From contig JAXMDT010000004.1 in NCBI GenBank assembly GCA_046348685.1, positions 124,001 through 188,000 on the forward strand: DNA of 64,000 bases, in the 5' to 3' direction. The notes beneath the pieces were generated by a model. It was not told where the DNA came from, did not search any database, and was given only the letters and a program-made list of their open reading frames with translations. Made by a program: the position numbers and the translations under genes. The DNA comes from JAXMDT01 sp046348685. GTDB lineage: Bacteria; Pseudomonadota; Alphaproteobacteria; Rickettsiales; UBA998. This document shows, piece by piece, positions 1 through 8,752 of this stretch. Positions within the stretch are counted from its first letter, which is position 1. The number at the start of each line of letters is the position of its first letter.

Positions 1-870
1 CCTGGCATTTATACCAGCGGTACTAGCCTAAACAATGTCAGTGTAAATAAAACCGCTTCAGGTAATGTTGCGGCAATGCTTACGTTGCAAGAGGATATTG
101 CGCCTTTAAACGTTGTGAAGGCAAAATTTGGAAGTCTGGATGGCAAAGCCAATGCCTATCTTGGGGACAATCTCTACGGTGCACAGCAAGGTTTAACCAC
201 TTATTCGATGGATGGCGGTACGACGGTCAATCGCACCAGCACCGCAACGAATGGCGTGCTGCTTGCCGGCAAAGTGGCTTCAGCTACTACGACACCGCAA
301 TGTACTCAGTGCCAGTATACGCACTGGGGCGTATGGGCGGGCGAAAGCAAAGGCACCAATAATGGCCCGGCTCAAATCGATGTCGCGCACATGGTACCAT
401 ATGTCGCTGGCCAGGTGACGCCAGGCGCAACACTTGAAACGTACTATGATTACAATAATCCAGGAAGTAACCCGACTCCTGCAGGGCTTGCAGCTGGTAT
501 GCCGCTCGGTGATGTTATTTCAACCTACAACGGCGCTGCCTATGCAAACATCCAGAATGGCACAAGCGTGGTTAACGCTGCTGGAACTTCAACCACAGAC
601 ATTAACCTGTCGCGCCGCCAGGTGACTGGTATGACTATCAACGTAGGTAATTACAGCTTTAATAAGTCAGGCTCTCCTGTCGGTATCAGTACTACAGGCG
701 ATGCGGTATTCGCCAACGTATCGCTAGTTGGTTCGTCAACACCTGCACTTGGAATGAACGGTAATGCCAATGGCGCACTCTTTGGCCCGAAAGCCGAAGA
801 GGTGGGCGGAAACTTCGTGGCTAGTGGAGGGGGTAAACAAGCTGCCGGGGTCTTCCACGGCGCCCGCTAG
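1..870 (+). CDS. TbpB-like surface protein, C-terminal part (cut by left edge)
   Basis: The frame is open from base 1 with no stop, so the gene begins outside the window; the first in-window ATG (76) is only an internal methionine. The visible part is rich in Gly, Asn, Thr and Ser. Its end, FGPKAEEVGGNF followed by a Gly-rich turn and AGVFHGAR, matches the C-terminal hallmark of the transferrin-binding-protein-B beta-barrel domain found in many surface lipoproteins. The pair CTQC (about residues 75-78 counted from the first Met) could form a disulfide. Homologues with this ending are often long, sometimes with an N-terminal FecR domain; neither that nor a lipobox can be checked here. It converges with the cyclase gene (3-bp gap). 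A Slam-like exporter lies two genes away, so I infer a cell-surface protein. The ligand is unknown and transferrin binding itself is unlikely. Confidence 0.6.
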   Translation, partial: PGIYTSGTSLNNVSVNKTASGNVAAMLTLQEDIAPLNVVKAKFGSLDGKANAYLGDNLYGAQQGLTTYSMDGGTTVNRTSTATNGVLLAGKVASATTTPQCTQCQYTHWGVWAGESKGTNNGPAQIDVAHMVPYVAGQVTPGATLETYYDYNNPGSNPTPAGLAAGMPLGDVISTYNGAAYANIQNGTSVVNAAGTSTTDINLSRRQVTGMTINVGNYSFNKSGSPVGISTTGDAVFANVSLVGSSTPALGMNGNANGALFGPKAEEVGGNFVASGGGKQAAGVFHGAR

Positions 871-873
871 ACC

Positions 874-3051
874 TTATTTCGATTTCGCGACAAACACCCC
901 GTCCCAGTCTGCTGGTGGCGGGGTGTCTGTGTATTCAGCGAGACGTTCTTCGTAGAGATCAAGCAATCCCTCAATTTTAGACGCTAATGCACAGCTGCGG
1001 CACTTGATTAATTGCTCCTGTGCTTTTGCAAATTGCTGTGCACGGTAGGCGGCGAGCATCGTATCGAATGCCTGCTTCAGTTGATTAAACTCAGGCTTTG
1101 CAGCAAAGGCTTCATCGCCAAGCAGGGTGAAGATGCGCACCGCGGCGGTTTTGCCCTTTACCTGAATAAGATCGAGCTCCAGGACGGCCATGCCTTCCAG
1201 AAGCTCCACGGTGTTTTCGCCGAGGACGCTAGTGACTCCATAAGTCTTGCTTTGTCCTTCGAGACGCGAGGCCAGATTTACATTATCGCCCAGCACAGAA
1301 TAATCGAAACGCTGCTCGGAGCCCATATTGCCGACGCAGCACACACCGCTGTTGAGGCCGATACCGACCGCCAGTTCATGATACGGCGCGCCGGTTTGTT
1401 CCGATTCTTTTTGCATGATGGTATTGAGTTCTCTTAGCCGATCTTCCATATCCAGCGCGGCCATACATGCATCGCGGGCATGTTTTTCATTATCGATCGG
1501 CGCGTTCCAAAAGGCCATGATCGCATCGCCCATATATTTATCGATGGTGCCATTGTGCTGCAGAATCGTATCCGTCATCGGCGTCAGGAACCGGTTGATA
1601 AGACGCGTCAGCTCTTCAGCCGTGTAGCGTTCCGATAATGTTGTAAAACCGCGTATATCGGAAAAAAGAATGGTCATCTGGCGCATCTCGCCGCCGAGTT
1701 TCAAAGCACCGGGATTTTCTGCCAGACGCTCAACAAGGGCAGGGGACATATAACGACTGAAGGCGTTACGCACTTGTTGCTTCTCCCGCTCGCTCAGCAT
1801 GAACTGGCGGAGGCTTTCAGTCAGGTAAACAAACACGAGGACAATGCTTGCAATCACCGGCTCAATGAGAAGGTGTTGGTTCTGGAACGCCATCCAGGAA
1901 CCGTAAATAGCTGCCGCAATCGCCGCCATCGCTGCGAATGCGCCATAAATTGGAGGGATGAATTGCATCAGTATCAGCAGAAAAATCCCGCAGGTTATCA
2001 GGCCAACAATCTCCGCGCCTTCCATCCAATCTGGGCGATTTAAAAAATGACCGAGCAAGACTTGCTCTAAGGCTTGCGCATGGACTTCGACACCATTCAT
2101 GACCGGATTTAGCGGGCTCGAACGAATATCTTTCAGTCCGGCGGCGCTGGTGCCTATAAAAATTATCTGACCGTTAAGCCGTTCTTGCGGCACTTTATTT
2201 TCCAGAATTTTCCACGCTGAAATATAGCGCTCCGGATGAGGCTCGGTAAAATGAATCCAGAAAGAACCATTACGGTCAGTTGGAATGATAAAATCACCAA
2301 TCTTGATTTCTTCGATTGCGCCGGGAATGGATTTGATCATCAGCGGCGGATTGCCTTGTGCAATGCGGAGCGCCTCTGCCATTAGTCCGGGCACTAACTT
2401 TTCATGCGCATTGAAAACCAGCGGCATGCGGCGAATAATACCGTCCAGATCAGGTAGGGAATTGAGTGCGCCGTTACCACGTGCTGCGTCGGTGATGGCA
2501 GGTAGCGTATTAACAGTGCCATCGAACGGAGGAATGTGTTCCGTCGGACTGGAACCCTGTATAGCCATGCCTGCTTTTACATCAGGTTGCGTTTCGGCAT
2601 GTCCGCTCAACACAAAGCCAGTAGCAACATTAGCCTCGCTTACCGCGGTGGCGAATTCAGCATCGTGATCGGGCAATTTTGAAAGCAGTGCTTTCAATTC
2701 TTTTTCTTCTCCCCAAAGCGGCAGAATCTGTTTAGGTGAAGTACGATCTGGTTCAGCGAAGACAATATCGAGTGCTATCGCTGCAACACCTGCATTTTTC
2801 AACTGATTGATAAGCTGAGCTACCTGATTGCGCGGCCAGGGCCATTGACCAATCTTCTTTAGACTTTCTTCATCAATATCGACGATGGAAACAGGAACTT
2901 CTGTGTAAGGGCGTGGCTGATAGGCCTGATAAGAATCAAAGACTTTCAGCTGCAACGCTTGTAAAAAAGGAGGGTTAGTGACCTTGAGAAAGACCCCAAG
3001 GCCCAGCACAGAGATAGGGATGAGCAGCGTCCAGGATAACTTCACGCGCAC
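874..3051 (-). CDS. CHASE2-domain class III adenylate cyclase
   Basis: A membrane-bound adenylate cyclase of 725 residues that should make cAMP from ATP in response to a periplasmic signal. An N-terminal transmembrane helix (about 7-24) precedes a CHASE2 sensor domain (about 35-335), then three hydrophobic helices (about 345-410) and a cytoplasmic class III cyclase domain (about 455-640). The catalytic residues look intact. The metal aspartates are in FSDIRGFT (463-470) and GDAIMAFW (508-515). The adenine-selecting Lys is in DKYMGD, with a matching Asp in DYSVLGD. The transition-state Asn and Arg are in NLASRLE. The family is well established; the signal is not known. It lies between the TbpB-like protein (convergent) and the divergent Slam-like gene, which suggests that it reports on that surface system. 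A guanylate cyclase is less likely given the Lys/Asp pair. Confidence 0.9.
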   Translation of the reverse strand: MRVKLSWTLLIPISVLGLGVFLKVTNPPFLQALQLKVFDSYQAYQPRPYTEVPVSIVDIDEESLKKIGQWPWPRNQVAQLINQLKNAGVAAIALDIVFAEPDRTSPKQILPLWGEEKELKALLSKLPDHDAEFATAVSEANVATGFVLSGHAETQPDVKAGMAIQGSSPTEHIPPFDGTVNTLPAITDAARGNGALNSLPDLDGIIRRMPLVFNAHEKLVPGLMAEALRIAQGNPPLMIKSIPGAIEEIKIGDFIIPTDRNGSFWIHFTEPHPERYISAWKILENKVPQERLNGQIIFIGTSAAGLKDIRSSPLNPVMNGVEVHAQALEQVLLGHFLNRPDWMEGAEIVGLITCGIFLLILMQFIPPIYGAFAAMAAIAAAIYGSWMAFQNQHLLIEPVIASIVLVFVYLTESLRQFMLSEREKQQVRNAFSRYMSPALVERLAENPGALKLGGEMRQMTILFSDIRGFTTLSERYTAEELTRLINRFLTPMTDTILQHNGTIDKYMGDAIMAFWNAPIDNEKHARDACMAALDMEDRLRELNTIMQKESEQTGAPYHELAVGIGLNSGVCCVGNMGSEQRFDYSVLGDNVNLASRLEGQSKTYGVTSVLGENTVELLEGMAVLELDLIQVKGKTAAVRIFTLLGDEAFAAKPEFNQLKQAFDTMLAAYRAQQFAKAQEQLIKCRSCALASKIEGLLDLYEERLAEYTDTPPPADWDGVFVAKSK

Positions 3052-3164
3052 AGGCTAGGCCGCCAATGATTAAAAATGCGTTAGGGAGAGCCTGCCTAGG
3101 TTTTATTATTTGTTAAAGGCTTATCGACTATTCTGAGACTGGTTTAATTATAACACAGAACAGC

Positions 3165-4466
3165 ATGCGACATCTTGCACTGGCAGGGTTATTTTGTATG
3201 GCTGGCGCGTCAGTGTACGGCCAGAACCCGCCTGCTATTCCAAATGATGGCGATATGCGTCAGGCGGAAGTGATTCTCGCCCAGAACCCGAATAATTTCG
3301 ATAATTATTTTACCTACGCACAAATGGCTACGGCGCGCGGTGATGATAAGAAAGCAGCTGAAGCATACCTGCATATGCTGCGTATCGACCCCTCGCTCGA
3401 CCGGGTGCGGCTTGATCTAAGCATGAGCTATGCACGCATGGGGTATTACAAAGAGGCGATCACCCTTATGGAGCAGGTGCTGCAGCGCCGGATTCCTGAT
3501 GAAGTTCGTCATACTATTGAAACGGTATTGGCAGATTTAAAGAAATCCTCCAACCCGAGCCATTGGTCAGCCTATATCACCACTGGGGTTAACTGGGATT
3601 CCAATGCAAATTCCGCTTCAGACAATGATCATATCCTGGTGCTTGATACGTCCGTGCTCCTTCCGCCGGGCGATCGCAAGACGGATGATCTGCAAGCTTT
3701 TGTCGGTGGAGGAATTTCTAATAAATACCGCCTGACCGACCCGACCAATACGCAATACACAGTGCTTTGGGAGAGCGGTGCAGGGCTCTATCAGAACGAG
3801 CAGAACCATCTCGATAACTTAAATCTGCGTGTCTATTCCTTTGATACGGGGCCGCGCCTGATTATTCCTGAATGGCAGACGGAATTTAAACTGAATGCGA
3901 ATTATGCGCACATCCTGCTCGATGGCTATTCGTATCTCCGCCAGTATACTGGCGAGCTTTCCACGCAAACCGCGCTGAACGAAAAATGGCGCCTGCAAAC
4001 CGCTATCAGCCACGAATTCCGGGATTACCTAAACGCCCCGCAGGTTACCGTTTATGAAGATCGCACCGGTCCTGCTGAGCAAGCGCGTTTAGGCGTGGCA
4101 TACAGCTATAGCCCCGTGGATTTATTCGATGCCGGTACGACCTGGCGTATCGAGGATACCAAGCAGGCTTATTATGATAACAAGCAGGGCGGGGTCGATG
4201 TCGGCTATACCCGTCAGTTCGATGAGACGCTGTATGGACGCGCATCAGCGGGATTCCGCAAAACCCTTTATAAGGATAATGATCCGCTACTTACGACACA
4301 ACGCCGTGTAGAATGGGAAAAAACGCTAGGTTATTCGCTGACCAAAATGTTTACCGACAGTTTCTCGCTGACGCTTGCGTATCAATATCGCGATGTCGAT
4401 GCGAGTTTTGAGAACTACGAATACGATAATCATCGGTTCGGGTTCAATTTCCTTTGGCAATTTTAA
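3165..4466 (+). CDS. TPR/outer-membrane beta-barrel protein, Slam-like
   Basis: A 433-residue exported protein. A signal peptide (about 1-20, small residues before QNPP) is followed by TPR-type helices (about 35-130). A long alternating-residue region (about 135-433) then ends in Phe, as outer-membrane barrels do. The motif GVNWDSNANSAS at the start of the barrel resembles the YDSN motif of the DUF560 barrel of surface lipoprotein assembly modifiers (Slam), which move lipoproteins such as TbpB to the cell surface. The TbpB-like protein at the left edge could be the substrate. The gene is divergent from the cyclase (113-bp spacer) and abuts ispG stop to stop with no gap. Alternative: a general TPR porin. 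The barrel assignment is firmer than the Slam one. Confidence 0.65.
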   Translation: MRHLALAGLFCMAGASVYGQNPPAIPNDGDMRQAEVILAQNPNNFDNYFTYAQMATARGDDKKAAEAYLHMLRIDPSLDRVRLDLSMSYARMGYYKEAITLMEQVLQRRIPDEVRHTIETVLADLKKSSNPSHWSAYITTGVNWDSNANSASDNDHILVLDTSVLLPPGDRKTDDLQAFVGGGISNKYRLTDPTNTQYTVLWESGAGLYQNEQNHLDNLNLRVYSFDTGPRLIIPEWQTEFKLNANYAHILLDGYSYLRQYTGELSTQTALNEKWRLQTAISHEFRDYLNAPQVTVYEDRTGPAEQARLGVAYSYSPVDLFDAGTTWRIEDTKQAYYDNKQGGVDVGYTRQFDETLYGRASAGFRKTLYKDNDPLLTTQRRVEWEKTLGYSLTKMFTDSFSLTLAYQYRDVDASFENYEYDNHRFGFNFLWQF

Positions 4467-5690
4467 TTAAGCCGCTCTTTTGCGGTAGGTGCGTTCAATA
4501 TAGCTGATAACACGTTCCTGGAATTCTTCCGCGATATGATCGCCCCGCAGGATGGCCGTGCGTACACCATCTTCGAAAACCGGTGCGATAGGGGATTCAC
4601 CGGTACCGGGTAGGGAAATACCGATATTGGCGTGCTTGCTTTCACCCGGCCCATTCACAATACAGCCCATCACAGCCACATTCATGGTTTCCACGCCTTC
4701 GTACATATTTTTCCATTGCGGCATAGAAGACGAAAGAAAGGTTTGAATCGTATCTGCCAGTTCCTGGAAATAGGTGCTGGTGGTGCGGCCGCAGCCGGGA
4801 CATGCCGTTACCTGGGGCGTGAAAGAGCGAATATCGAGCGATTGCAAAATCTGCTTGGCGACATTGACTTCCTCAGTGCGCGGTTCGTTGGGACGCGGAG
4901 TGAGCGATACGCGAATCGTATCCCCGATGCCTTCTTGCAAAAGCACGCTGAGCGCCGCAGTGGATGAAACAACACCTTTAGCGCCCATGCCAGCTTCGGT
5001 GAGACCTAAATGCAGAGGATATGTGCAGCGCGATGCCATGGCGCGGTAAACTGCAATCAGATCTTGGACTTTGCTTACTTTGGCCGACAGAATGATACGA
5101 TTCGCTGGCAGACCGATATTTTCGGCTAAATGCGCGCTTTCGATTGCGGATACGACAAGTGCCTCGCGTCCCACCTCATCAGCTGATTTTGGTTCAGACA
5201 AAGCGGCATTTTCTTCCATCAGCCGTCCGAGCAGCGCCTGGTCCATGCTTCCCCAGTTGACGCCGATGCGCACCGGCTTGTTATTGAGAATGGCCTGTTC
5301 GACGATTTCGGCAAACTGCTTATCGTGTTTTTCGCCGAAACCGACATTGCCAGGATTGATGCGGTATTTATCGAGCGCCTTTGCCATTTCTGGATAGGAT
5401 GCAAGCAGGCGGTGGCCATTGTAATGAAAATCGCCGACAAGCGGCGTGGTGCAGTTTGCTTTCTCCAATGCTTCGTGAATAGCGGGAACGGCTTTTGCCG
5501 ACGCGTCGTTATTTACGGTAATGCGTACCAGCTCCGAGCCGGCCTCGGCTAGTTCAATCACTTGCGCTGCGGTAGATGCGACATCAGCGGTATCAGTATT
5601 CGTCATCGATTGCACGGCGACCGGAGCAGCGGAGCCAACGACAACGGAGCCAATATGAACATTATGGGTATTACGGCGAGTGGAAATCAT
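4467..5690 (-). CDS. ispG: 4-hydroxy-3-methylbut-2-en-1-yl diphosphate synthase
   Basis: IspG (GcpE), the penultimate enzyme of the MEP isoprenoid pathway, turns MEcPP into HMBPP with a [4Fe-4S] cluster and reduced flavodoxin or ferredoxin. At 407 residues it is full length. The N-terminal TIM barrel is recognisable from VQSMTNTDT and VRITVNN. The cluster ligands are visible as ACPGCGRT (about residue 297) plus a third Cys and the Glu in MGCIVNGPGES. The start RRNTHNVHIGSVVVG matches the usual family start. It is the last gene of a minus-strand run, 28 bp beyond the RodZ-like gene; ispG next to a RodZ-like HTH gene is a recurring arrangement in proteobacteria. Confidence 0.97.
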   Translation of the reverse strand: MISTRRNTHNVHIGSVVVGSAAPVAVQSMTNTDTADVASTAAQVIELAEAGSELVRITVNNDASAKAVPAIHEALEKANCTTPLVGDFHYNGHRLLASYPEMAKALDKYRINPGNVGFGEKHDKQFAEIVEQAILNNKPVRIGVNWGSMDQALLGRLMEENAALSEPKSADEVGREALVVSAIESAHLAENIGLPANRIILSAKVSKVQDLIAVYRAMASRCTYPLHLGLTEAGMGAKGVVSSTAALSVLLQEGIGDTIRVSLTPRPNEPRTEEVNVAKQILQSLDIRSFTPQVTACPGCGRTTSTYFQELADTIQTFLSSSMPQWKNMYEGVETMNVAVMGCIVNGPGESKHANIGISLPGTGESPIAPVFEDGVRTAILRGDHIAEEFQERVISYIERTYRKRAA

Positions 5691-5718
5691 ATCAAATCAT
5701 CGCGAAAACGCGCAGAAA

Positions 5719-6318
5719 TCAGCGATTTAGATACCATGTCCGTTCAGGATCGGCAAGGGTAAGGATGGTTGGAAGCGGTCTTTTTTCCAGCCAGGATTTC
5801 TCTTCGGCGGACATGCAGCGCACCGTAATGCGCTGGGGGAAAGAAAAGCAGTAAGCCAGTGATTGACGGGCATATTCTGGCGTCAGGTACGCTTGAAGAT
5901 AGCCAGGCATCTGACGAATCTCAGACGTTTTGGGCATCTGGCGCTGATTGTCTTTGGCAAGATAGGCAACAGCTGCAAATGCCGCTATAGCCACCAGTAC
6001 CATAGTAATGCCACGCATAGAAGATTGCCGGCGATAGCCGCTCGCACGATGCTGCGGATCAGGGAGCGCTTTGGCAAAGGACTCAAGTTTTGCCAGGTCA
6101 ACCTTCAGATAATCAGCCAGCATGCGGACATAACCCCGGGTATAAACATCGCCTGGAAGATTGGAAAGCTCGCCCGCTTCGATGGCCTGCAAATGGTTCT
6201 TGCGAATTTTGAGGTCACGGCAAACCTGCTCGGCCGGAAGATGCAGAGATTCGCGTGCTTCTTTCAGCATCTGCCCGATTGTTTTATAATCGAGATTTTC
6301 TTTAGCCGCTGTTATCAA
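5719..6318 (-). CDS. RodZ-like helix-turn-helix membrane protein (short form)
   Basis: A 199-residue protein. The N-terminal Cro-type helix-turn-helix of the RodZ family (about 15-85) includes LHLPAEQVCRDLKI and GDVYTRGYVRMLADYL. A basic linker (about 95-103) and one transmembrane helix (about 105-122) follow, then a short external tail of about 75 residues. RodZ links MreB to the elongation machinery at the inner membrane. Here the tail is much shorter than in E. coli RodZ and lacks an obvious beta-rich DUF4115 domain, so an exact role in cell shape is inferred. The start is a TTG that shares four bases (TTGA) with the ptsP stop; a GGAG lies about 10 nt upstream inside ptsP. This points to translational coupling. 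Confidence 0.75.
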   Translation of the reverse strand: MITAAKENLDYKTIGQMLKEARESLHLPAEQVCRDLKIRKNHLQAIEAGELSNLPGDVYTRGYVRMLADYLKVDLAKLESFAKALPDPQHRASGYRRQSSMRGITMVLVAIAAFAAVAYLAKDNQRQMPKTSEIRQMPGYLQAYLTPEYARQSLAYCFSFPQRITVRCMSAEEKSWLEKRPLPTILTLADPERTWYLNR

Positions 6319-8600
6319 ATGATGGTCACTCCATGATCGCTTGCATAAGCGTGAAGGAACGAACGCATCGAACCGGAACGCATCTGCATACGGTAGTCTA
6401 ATGTATGCTTAAGATGCGCGAGGTCAAGGCTGCGTATCATCGCCTTCAGCGGGCCGATCACGGGTGGGGGTACGGAAAGAGAGCGGATTCCTGCGGCTAG
6501 CAGCGCCATCGCTTCCAGCGGACGCGTCGCCATGTCACCGCAAAAACCAAGCGGCACATTCGCATTTTTGCAACGCTCCGCTACCTGAGACAGAACCCGG
6601 ATGACGATTGAATCCAGAGTATCGTAGCGGTCGGCAACTTCCTCGTTGCAGCGGTCGGCGGCAAATAAATACTGCAGCAGGTCGTTACTGCCGATGGAAA
6701 GAAAATCGACTTCCTTAAGCAGCACATCGAGATCGAACAGCAGGGATGGGATTTCCAGCATAGCGCCGACTTTGATCGATTTCGGCAAAGGAAATTTGTT
6801 TAGTGCAAAGCGTTCCTGCTCCTGTATCAGCAGGGATTTTGCATTCTGAAATTCCTTTACGGTGGCGATCATCGGAAACATGACATGAAGTGTTTCACCT
6901 GCCGCCGCGCTGAGTAAAGCCTGAAACTGATCTTTTAATAATTTTGGGCGGTCAAGCCCGATACGGGTCGCGCGCCAACCGAGCGCCGGATTTTGCTCCG
7001 CCGGCAAATGGAAATACGGCACTTGCTTGTCGCCGCCTATATCGAATGTACGGAAAATAACCGGTTTTCCATACGCATGTTTGATAACGCCATAGTAAAT
7101 TTTCGCTTGCTCATCCACGCCTGGAAAACGCGTAGCGGTAAGGTAGGGAAGTTCGGTACGGTAAAGGCCGATGCCGTCAATATCTTTGGCCGTCAACAGC
7201 GGTGCATCCAGTGTCAGGCCGATGTTGAGATGCATGGCGATGCTAACCCCGTCCTTTGTTTCGGTAGGCAGATGCTTCATCGCTTCACGAAGCTCGACGC
7301 GCTTTTGGCGCTTTTCAATCTGCATGTTGACGCCCAGCATCATATCATCGGGCGGATTAATACTGACTTCACCGTGATCGCCGTCAACGACGACATCATC
7401 CCCAGCGCGAATGATTTCCGTTGCATTCCAGACGCCGCCAATGACCGGTACGTCAAGCATTTTGGCGATAATGGCAATATGCGATGCAGCTGAGCCTTCT
7501 TCTAAAATAACGCCTTTGACACGGCGATGCCCGTATTCCAGCAGTTCGCCGGGACCCAGCGTCCGTGCAACTAAAATGAAGTCATTAGGAAGCGCGCCTT
7601 CCATGGCGGTAACTGCCGTGCCGGAAAGATGCGCAAGCACGCGCGAGGAAATATCTTCAATATCTTCGATGCGCTGGCGTATATGCGGATTTGCTACTTT
7701 ACTCAGACGTGCGTGCAGGTCTTCATACACTTTTTTAACGGAGGCTTCCGCCGTGAAACCGGACTTAATGCGCTCGGTAATACGCCGCATCCAGCCTTGA
7801 TCGTAGAGAAACATGCGGTACGTTTCGAGGATATCGCTATATGCGCCGGCATCACCTAACTCCGCTTCGGAAATCAACTGATCAATTTGCGATCGTGTAG
7901 CATCGAGCGCATCGTGCAGGCGTTTTTCCTCAAGTGCGGTGTTTTCGGTAACCAAACGTGTTACTGCGACATATGGGCGGTGAAGCACAGCAGGCGCACG
8001 CGCAACACCCGGCGCGATGCGGTGCGCATGAAACGTATGGGTGAGCGGCGTTTCGCTTTTCTCGCGCAATAAGGCCTGGCGGTCTACCAGTTGCTGACCG
8101 ACGGCAAGTTCGGCCAGCACCATGGCGATCGTTTCCAGCACTTCCACTTCTTCTTCGGAATAAGTGCGTGCCGCAATGCTCTGCACGACAAGGACGCCGA
8201 TCACTTCGTCACTGGCACGAATCGGAACGCCAACGAAGGAATGATAAATCTCTTCACCCGTCTCCGGGCGGTAGACGAACTTGGGATGGCTGGCTGCTTC
8301 GGCGAGATTTAAGGTTTTGCCGGTTGCAGCGATATCACCAACCAAGCCCTGGCCGATAAGCAGGCGCGTATAGTGAATGGCGGAAGGATTCAAACCGGCG
8401 GATGTGACGAGTTCTAAAACCTGGCCAGGGCGAATAAGATAGATTGAACAAACTTCCGAATGCATTTGCTCGGCAATTTTCCGAACCAGGCGATCCAGCT
8501 TGCTCTGCGTGCCATCGCCACCAGCCATGATTTCGCGCAGATGACGCAGCAAAACCAGAGGGGAAGGGGCGTCGTGCTGTATCGCCTTCCGTTCAGCCAT
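6315..8600 (-). CDS. ptsP: Phosphoenolpyruvate-protein phosphotransferase EI-Ntr
   Basis: PtsP, the first enzyme of the nitrogen phosphotransferase relay, moves phosphate from PEP to NPr and then to EIIA-Ntr, tuning nitrogen, potassium and envelope responses. At 761 residues it has the family layout: an N-terminal GAF domain (about 20-165), the NPr-binding region, the phosphohistidine domain with the active His in GSAASHIAIIA (about 365), and the C-terminal PEP-binding barrel with RTFDIGGDKQ and SIGSNDLLQY. The GAF domain separates it from sugar-type EI. In alphaproteobacteria it often senses glutamine and sits close to lysC, as here. Its stop overlaps the start of the RodZ-like gene. Confidence 0.96.
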   Translation of the reverse strand: MAERKAIQHDAPSPLVLLRHLREIMAGGDGTQSKLDRLVRKIAEQMHSEVCSIYLIRPGQVLELVTSAGLNPSAIHYTRLLIGQGLVGDIAATGKTLNLAEAASHPKFVYRPETGEEIYHSFVGVPIRASDEVIGVLVVQSIAARTYSEEEVEVLETIAMVLAELAVGQQLVDRQALLREKSETPLTHTFHAHRIAPGVARAPAVLHRPYVAVTRLVTENTALEEKRLHDALDATRSQIDQLISEAELGDAGAYSDILETYRMFLYDQGWMRRITERIKSGFTAEASVKKVYEDLHARLSKVANPHIRQRIEDIEDISSRVLAHLSGTAVTAMEGALPNDFILVARTLGPGELLEYGHRRVKGVILEEGSAASHIAIIAKMLDVPVIGGVWNATEIIRAGDDVVVDGDHGEVSINPPDDMMLGVNMQIEKRQKRVELREAMKHLPTETKDGVSIAMHLNIGLTLDAPLLTAKDIDGIGLYRTELPYLTATRFPGVDEQAKIYYGVIKHAYGKPVIFRTFDIGGDKQVPYFHLPAEQNPALGWRATRIGLDRPKLLKDQFQALLSAAAGETLHVMFPMIATVKEFQNAKSLLIQEQERFALNKFPLPKSIKVGAMLEIPSLLFDLDVLLKEVDFLSIGSNDLLQYLFAADRCNEEVADRYDTLDSIVIRVLSQVAERCKNANVPLGFCGDMATRPLEAMALLAAGIRSLSVPPPVIGPLKAMIRSLDLAHLKHTLDYRMQMRSGSMRSFLHAYASDHGVTII

Positions 8601-8713
8601 AGTGCATATCCCGGGGTTGTTGCCTTATTGTAAGGAAATGCCCTGAAAAGTCCAGAAACTAAGGTGATGCAGCGCAATAAAAAAGGGCTGGTTTGGCATG
8701 GCTTTCGCATGAT

Positions 8714-8734
8714 GCCATGCGTTTATCGCATGGC
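8714..8734 (-). terminator. Perfect 8-bp hairpin after the nitronate monooxygenase gene
   Basis: GCCATGCG and CGCATGGC form a perfect 8-bp stem around the loop TTTAT. It lies about 20 bp beyond the stop of the minus-strand oxidoreductase gene and about 110 bp before ptsP. No clear T-run follows on either strand, so intrinsic termination is uncertain; it could instead stabilise an mRNA end. Confidence 0.35.
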
Positions 8735-8752
8735 TGCTGAGCCTAAAAAAAT

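Noticed and set aside
894..926. Hairpin ACACCCCG/CGGGGTGT just after the left-edge gene
   Set aside because: It lies inside the 3' coding end of the cyclase gene, has a 17-base loop and no T-run; a dedicated terminator is not supported.
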